64,000 nt of DNA, taken from NCBI RefSeq assembly GCF_947487305.1, contig NZ_CANKWH010000011.1, positions 62,001 to 126,000 on the forward strand. Reading direction: 5' to 3'. The notes beneath the pieces are model-generated. The model was not told the origin of the DNA, did not search any database, and worked only from the letters and a program-made list of their open reading frames with translations. This stretch comes from an uncultured Paracoccus sp. GTDB taxonomy: Bacteria > Pseudomonadota > Alphaproteobacteria > Rhodobacterales > Rhodobacteraceae. The translations under genes were made by a program, and so were the position numbers. Each line of letters opens with the position of its first letter. The stretch's first letter is position 1. Positions 60,861-64,000 of this stretch are shown here, piece after piece.

Positions 60861-61412
60861 TTACTCGGTTGACGCAGCCGGTTTCAGCGCCGCCATGCCT
60901 TCGGTCAAGCCTTTGGCGGAGATGGGGAAAACCGCCATTTCGGCACCCACGGCGGGGCGGTATCCCGCCAGCACCTGCTCGGCCCTGGTCAATCGGTCCA
61001 GCGCCGCCTGATCAGGCAGGTTCACCGCCTCGCAGATCTGCGGGCTGCAGGCCTGCCAGATGAAGGGAAGCTGCTCTTCCTCGGTCGCACCTTCGGGTTG
61101 CAGCACGAAGCTCGAGGGCAGGTGAGCACCCACCGGCACCTGCGCCACAAGGATCTGTTTCCCGTCATCGGTCCAGAAAGCCAGCAGTTCGGCCAAGAGC
61201 TGGTTGGTCTCGCGCATCGAGATCCGCTGGCTCAACATGCAGCGGGTACGGTTCACCCCCAGTGCCTCGCAGCGCACGGTCCAGTCGTCAAAGGCCTGCC
61301 CATTGGCGATCTCGGCGGGTGCCTCGGCAGCCTCGGGGGCGGCGGCCTCCTGCGCGATGGCCGCCAGCGGCAGGGTGGCGGCGAAAAGGGCGGAAATCAG
61401 AACATGTCGCAT
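60861..61412 (-). CDS. Invasion-associated locus B (IalB) family protein
   Basis: A 183-residue secreted protein with a Sec signal (MRHVLISALFAATLPLAAIA). The IalB fold is suggested by FDDWTVRCEALGVNRTRC and, later, WQACSPQICEAVN; four cysteines fit two disulfides. The family is named after a Bartonella erythrocyte-invasion factor but is widespread in free-living alphaproteobacteria, where its role is unclear. AAGGA precedes the ATG. Confidence 0.9.
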   Translation of the reverse strand: MRHVLISALFAATLPLAAIAQEAAAPEAAEAPAEIANGQAFDDWTVRCEALGVNRTRCMLSQRISMRETNQLLAELLAFWTDDGKQILVAQVPVGAHLPSSFVLQPEGATEEEQLPFIWQACSPQICEAVNLPDQAALDRLTRAEQVLAGYRPAVGAEMAVFPISAKGLTEGMAALKPAASTE

Positions 61413-61434
61413 GAAGCGTCCTTGCTTGGGTCAA

Positions 61435-62670
61435 TCATTGAAAATGGGCAAATGGCAGATAGTGGACGGGCGTTCCGGGCGCGATCTCGACCGCACCGTC
61501 GGGCAGTTCGACCAGCCCCTCGGCCCAGCTAAGCCCGCTGATCCGGCCCGAGCCTTCCGACTCGAACACTTCCACCGCACCATCCACGTTCAGCCGGGCG
61601 CGCAGGTATTCGCGCCGGCCGGGGCGTTTCGATTTGCTGAACGCGGCGGGAACGGTAAAGGCCAGCGGCTCGCGCCAGCCCGCGCCGGCGATCAGGCTGG
61701 CGGCGGGGCGGGCAAAGATCAGCGCGCAGACCAGCGCCGCGACCGGATTGCCGGGCAGGCCGATCACCGGCACGCCCTGCCAGAAGGCCAACGCCAAGGG
61801 CCGCCCTGGCTTCATTGCAATCCGCCATGCCGTCAGATCACCCTGTTCGGTCAGCAGGCGGCTCACATGATCCTCGTCTCCCGCCGAGGCCCCGCCCGAG
61901 GTCAGGATCAGGTCGCAGTCCCGCGCGCCCCGGTCCAGCGCCGCCGCGATGGCAGCGGGATCATCAGGCGCATGGCCCAGATCGACAGGTTCCGCCGCCC
62001 AGCCCCGCGCCAAGGCCAGCAGCATCGGCCGGTTCGCATCCCAGATCTGATGTGGCAGCGCCGGCAAATCGGGCCGGGCAATGATCTCGTCGCCGGTCGA
62101 CAGCACGCCGACGCGCAACCTTAGCCGCACCGAAAGCCGCGCGATCCCCAGGGCCGAGGCCAGCGCCAGATCGGCGGGCGTCAGCTGCCGCCCCGCAGGC
62201 AGCGCCAGTGCGCCCTCGGCCATATCCTCGCCGGCCATGCGGGTATTCGCCCCGCGCTTCGGGATGCGATCGAAGCGGACGCGCCCGCCATTCGCATGGC
62301 TTTCCTCCTGCAGGACCACCGTATCCACGCCTTCCGGCAGGATCGCACCGGTCAGGATCTTCACCGCCTGCCCCGTGGGAAGCGCGCCAGTAAAAGGCTG
62401 ACCCGCCGCTGCCCGGCCCTCGGCCAGCGGCATCTCTTCACCGGCATCCGCATGGGCAAAACCGAACCCATCCACCGCCGAATTGGCCCGTGGCGGGTTC
62501 GACCGCCGGGCAAAAGCATCCGCTGCCAGCACCCGTCCCAGGGCCTCGCCCGTCGTCACCTCCTCCACCCCCTCGAGCGGCGAGAGCGCCGCCCGCAGCC
62601 GCGCCTGCGCCTCGGCCACCGGCAGCCAGTCGACCCCCGGCGGCATCGAGGATTTCTCGGGGCGGTTCAC
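61435..62670 (-). CDS. moeA: Molybdopterin molybdotransferase MoeA
   Basis: A 411-residue MoeA that inserts molybdate into adenylated molybdopterin. Visible motifs are NSAVDGFGFA in the N-terminal region, LTSGGASAGDEDHV near residues 262-276 and GLPGNPVAAL. The start is GTG, overlapping the mobB stop (GTGA). Last gene of the fdhD-mobA-mobB-moeA run. Confidence 0.95.
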   Translation of the reverse strand: MNRPEKSSMPPGVDWLPVAEAQARLRAALSPLEGVEEVTTGEALGRVLAADAFARRSNPPRANSAVDGFGFAHADAGEEMPLAEGRAAAGQPFTGALPTGQAVKILTGAILPEGVDTVVLQEESHANGGRVRFDRIPKRGANTRMAGEDMAEGALALPAGRQLTPADLALASALGIARLSVRLRLRVGVLSTGDEIIARPDLPALPHQIWDANRPMLLALARGWAAEPVDLGHAPDDPAAIAAALDRGARDCDLILTSGGASAGDEDHVSRLLTEQGDLTAWRIAMKPGRPLALAFWQGVPVIGLPGNPVAALVCALIFARPAASLIAGAGWREPLAFTVPAAFSKSKRPGRREYLRARLNVDGAVEVFESEGSGRISGLSWAEGLVELPDGAVEIAPGTPVHYLPFAHFQ

Positions 62671-63161
62671 CGGATCACCTGCGCATGGTCCCAGACAAAA
62701 TCCGCCAGCGCCGCCGTGTCGTCATGGCCCAGAACCGGCAGCGCCGTCTCGGGCGCTGCGGTGGAGGCAACGGCGATGATGTGATAGCCCTCGCCCAGCA
62801 AGGGCCGCCCGGTCTCGGGCCGGTGGCACTCGATCTTCGGATGCGGCGCGGTCTTGTAGCCCTCGACCAGCACGATGTCGCAGGGTTCCAGATGCGCGAT
62901 CAGATCGCTCAGCATCGGCTCTGCCGCGACGTGCAGTTCGGTCATCAGCGCCCAACGGGCCGGCGTCGACAGGATCACCTGCCCCGCCCCCTGCGCCCGC
63001 AGATGAAAGCTGTCGGTGCCCTCGACATCGATATCGGCGGCGTGATGGGCGTGCTTGATCGCGCTGACCGTCAGCCCGCGCTGGCGGAATTCATGGATCA
63101 GCCGCCCGGTCAGGTTGGTCTTGCCGGAATTCTTCTGCCCGGTGATGCCAAAGATTTTCAT
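62667..63161 (-). CDS. mobB: Molybdopterin-guanine dinucleotide biosynthesis adaptor MobB
   Basis: A 164-residue P-loop GTP-binding protein with GQKNSGKT at residues 8-15, followed by IKHAHH and VEGYKTAPHPKIECHR. MobB assists MobA in forming the guanine dinucleotide form of the cofactor. Its ATG overlaps the mobA stop. Confidence 0.94.
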   Translation of the reverse strand: MKIFGITGQKNSGKTNLTGRLIHEFRQRGLTVSAIKHAHHAADIDVEGTDSFHLRAQGAGQVILSTPARWALMTELHVAAEPMLSDLIAHLEPCDIVLVEGYKTAPHPKIECHRPETGRPLLGEGYHIIAVASTAAPETALPVLGHDDTAALADFVWDHAQVIR

Positions 63162-63766
63162 GCGCCGATCAACCTTTCCGCCGTGGCGATATCCCTGGGC
63201 GTGTTGACGTTGAAGAAGGGATCATAGGGGTCCGAGGACCAGACCGCCCGCCCCGCCGCGTGGCCTTCGGTCCAGAGGACGATCTTGCGCAAACCGCCCT
63301 GCAGCGCCGCCCGCAGATCCTCGCGCAGCGCCACGGGCCAGAGGCCGAAGGTCGGATGCTGGCGGATCACGCCGGCCTCGTCGGGGCTCGCCGCCAGCGC
63401 CAGACCCTGCGGCCCGGCAGCGGCCTGCAACCGCGCCGCCAGATCCTCGGGAAAGAAGGGCGTATCGGCGGCGGCGGTGATGATCGCATCCGCCCCCTGC
63501 CCCGCCGCCCAGTCGACCCCGGCCAGAACCCCGGCCAGCGGTCCTGCGAAGCCCTCGATACTGTCCGGAAGCACCGGCAGGCCAAGGGCGTCGAACCGCC
63601 CCGCATCGCCATTGGCGTTCAGCGCCAAGGCCGCGCATTGCGCGCCCAGCCGCGCGATCACCCGATCCATCAGGCTTTCACCGCCGACAAGTCGCAGCCC
63701 CTTGTCGCCGCCGCCCATGCGCGTCGCTCGCCCGCCCGCCAGAATGACCCCCGGCAGCCTAGTCAT
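63158..63766 (-). CDS. mobA: Molybdenum cofactor guanylyltransferase MobA
   Basis: A 202-residue nucleotidyltransferase that attaches GMP to molybdopterin. The nucleotide motif LAGGRATRMGGGDKG covers residues 9-23, and NVNTPRD is near the C terminus. The ATG at 63766 overlaps the fdhD end by 8 bases. The product supplies bis-MGD enzymes such as the nitrate reductase at 6368-8971 and formate dehydrogenase. Confidence 0.94.
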   Translation of the reverse strand: MTRLPGVILAGGRATRMGGGDKGLRLVGGESLMDRVIARLGAQCAALALNANGDAGRFDALGLPVLPDSIEGFAGPLAGVLAGVDWAAGQGADAIITAAADTPFFPEDLAARLQAAAGPQGLALAASPDEAGVIRQHPTFGLWPVALREDLRAALQGGLRKIVLWTEGHAAGRAVWSSDPYDPFFNVNTPRDIATAERLIGA

Positions 63767-64000
63767 CGGCGGCACTCTTGCGCCGGTGCTTGCGGTCTTC
63801 CTCGGGAACCGAGGCCAGATCGGCATCGAAAACCAGTCGCTCGGCCCCGGCCAGACAGGTGAAGCGTTGCCCGCGCATCCGTCCGATCAGCGTCAGCCCG
63901 ACCTGACCCGCGATCTCGACGCCCCAGCCGGTGAACCCAGAGCGCGAGGCCAGCACCGGAATGCCCATCTGGGCGCATTTGATCACCATTTCGCTGGTCA
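63759..64000 (-). CDS. fdhD: Formate dehydrogenase accessory sulfurtransferase FdhD (5' partial)
   Basis: The C-terminal 80 residues of FdhD; the frame runs off the right edge. The family segment TSEMVIKCAQMGIPVLASRS followed by LTLIGRMRGQRFTCLAG is clear. FdhD passes sulfur from IscS to the Mo-bis-MGD cofactor of formate dehydrogenase. The tail after residue GAERL is charged and not conserved. It overlaps mobA, so it heads this Mo-cofactor operon. Confidence 0.9.
   Translation of the reverse strand, partial: TSEMVIKCAQMGIPVLASRSGFTGWGVEIAGQVGLTLIGRMRGQRFTCLAGAERLVFDADLASVPEEDRKHRRKSAADD

Noticed and set aside
1-64000. CRISPR arrays, insertion sequences, prophage, restriction-modification or toxin-antitoxin systems
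   Set aside because: No regularly spaced repeats, transposases, phage genes or recognisable defence proteins were seen on either strand.

Overview
The window is GC-rich chromosomal DNA of an alphaproteobacterium. It most likely comes from the Rhodobacteraceae and resembles Paracoccus. The inference rests on gene content: a Rieske-type NirD in an assimilatory nitrate operon, heterotetrameric sarcosine oxidase, SoxY/SoxZ/SoxS, MeaB, IalB, and DUF1289 beside RuvX-type neighbourhoods. Genes are densely packed, with many ATGA, GTGA and TGATG overlaps and several GTG or TTG starts. I saw no insertion sequence, integrase, prophage, CRISPR array, rRNA or toxin-antitoxin pair. One tRNA gene (Gly, TCC) is present.

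Layout. 1-8971 (+) is a nitrate assimilation operon: an ABC nitrate importer (cut by the left edge), nitrite reductase NirB with a Rieske partner NirD, and the molybdenum nitrate reductase. An XdhC-type Mo-enzyme chaperone converges on it. 10.0-15.8 kb holds housekeeping genes: a HAD phosphatase, tRNA-Gly, an XpaC-like membrane protein, TruA, a sugar-phosphate transferase, a universal stress protein, NfuA, TsaB and RimI. 15.9-21.9 kb (+) is a purine-nucleoside importer operon (BMP-type binding protein, double ATPase, an unexpected lipoprotein, two permeases) ending in purine nucleoside phosphorylase. 21.9-24.5 kb (-) has a dienelactone hydrolase, tRNA 2-selenouridine synthase and an L,D-transpeptidase. 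24.9-28.8 kb is a copper region: CopA ATPase, a GDSL esterase, PCu(A)C chaperone and a small DUF2946-like protein. 28.9-33.5 kb has ribosomal protein L28, a PEP-mutase-family enzyme, Ada, MeaB, SoxZ, SoxY and the divergent thioredoxin SoxS.

33.6-42.6 kb carries SerRS, a membrane protein, the conserved YfgM-BamB-Der trio, a metallophosphoesterase, Fe superoxide dismutase and an Asp-box beta-propeller protein. 42.7-43.7 kb is a TetR regulator with a divergent membrane-protein target and two near-identical operators. 43.7-49.7 kb (-) is the sarcosine oxidase operon soxB-x-tfoX-soxD-soxA-soxG, where x encodes a membrane-anchored protein with six tandem 11-residue Ala/Asp repeats. 49.8-55.4 kb has CcmI, RuvX, DUF1289, a methyltransferase, the CbpA/CbpM co-chaperone pair and an aldo/keto reductase. 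It ends at a small AT-rich island. 55.5-60.8 kb (-) is a peptide/nickel-type ABC importer operon. 60.9-64.0 kb (-) has IalB and a molybdenum-cofactor operon, fdhD (partial)-mobA-mobB-moeA, whose bis-MGD product is what the nitrate reductase at the left edge needs.

The observations most worth a second look are the 11-mer repeat protein inside the sarcosine oxidase operon, the two-operator TetR switch with a predicted leaderless repressor mRNA, the SoxYZ-SoxS module without other sox genes nearby, the hairpin covering the region next to the copA ribosome binding site, a 50-bp element present twice in the same genomic setting, the AT-rich island, and the lipoprotein translationally coupled inside the nucleoside transporter operon. 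None of these is an obvious new defence or mobile system.
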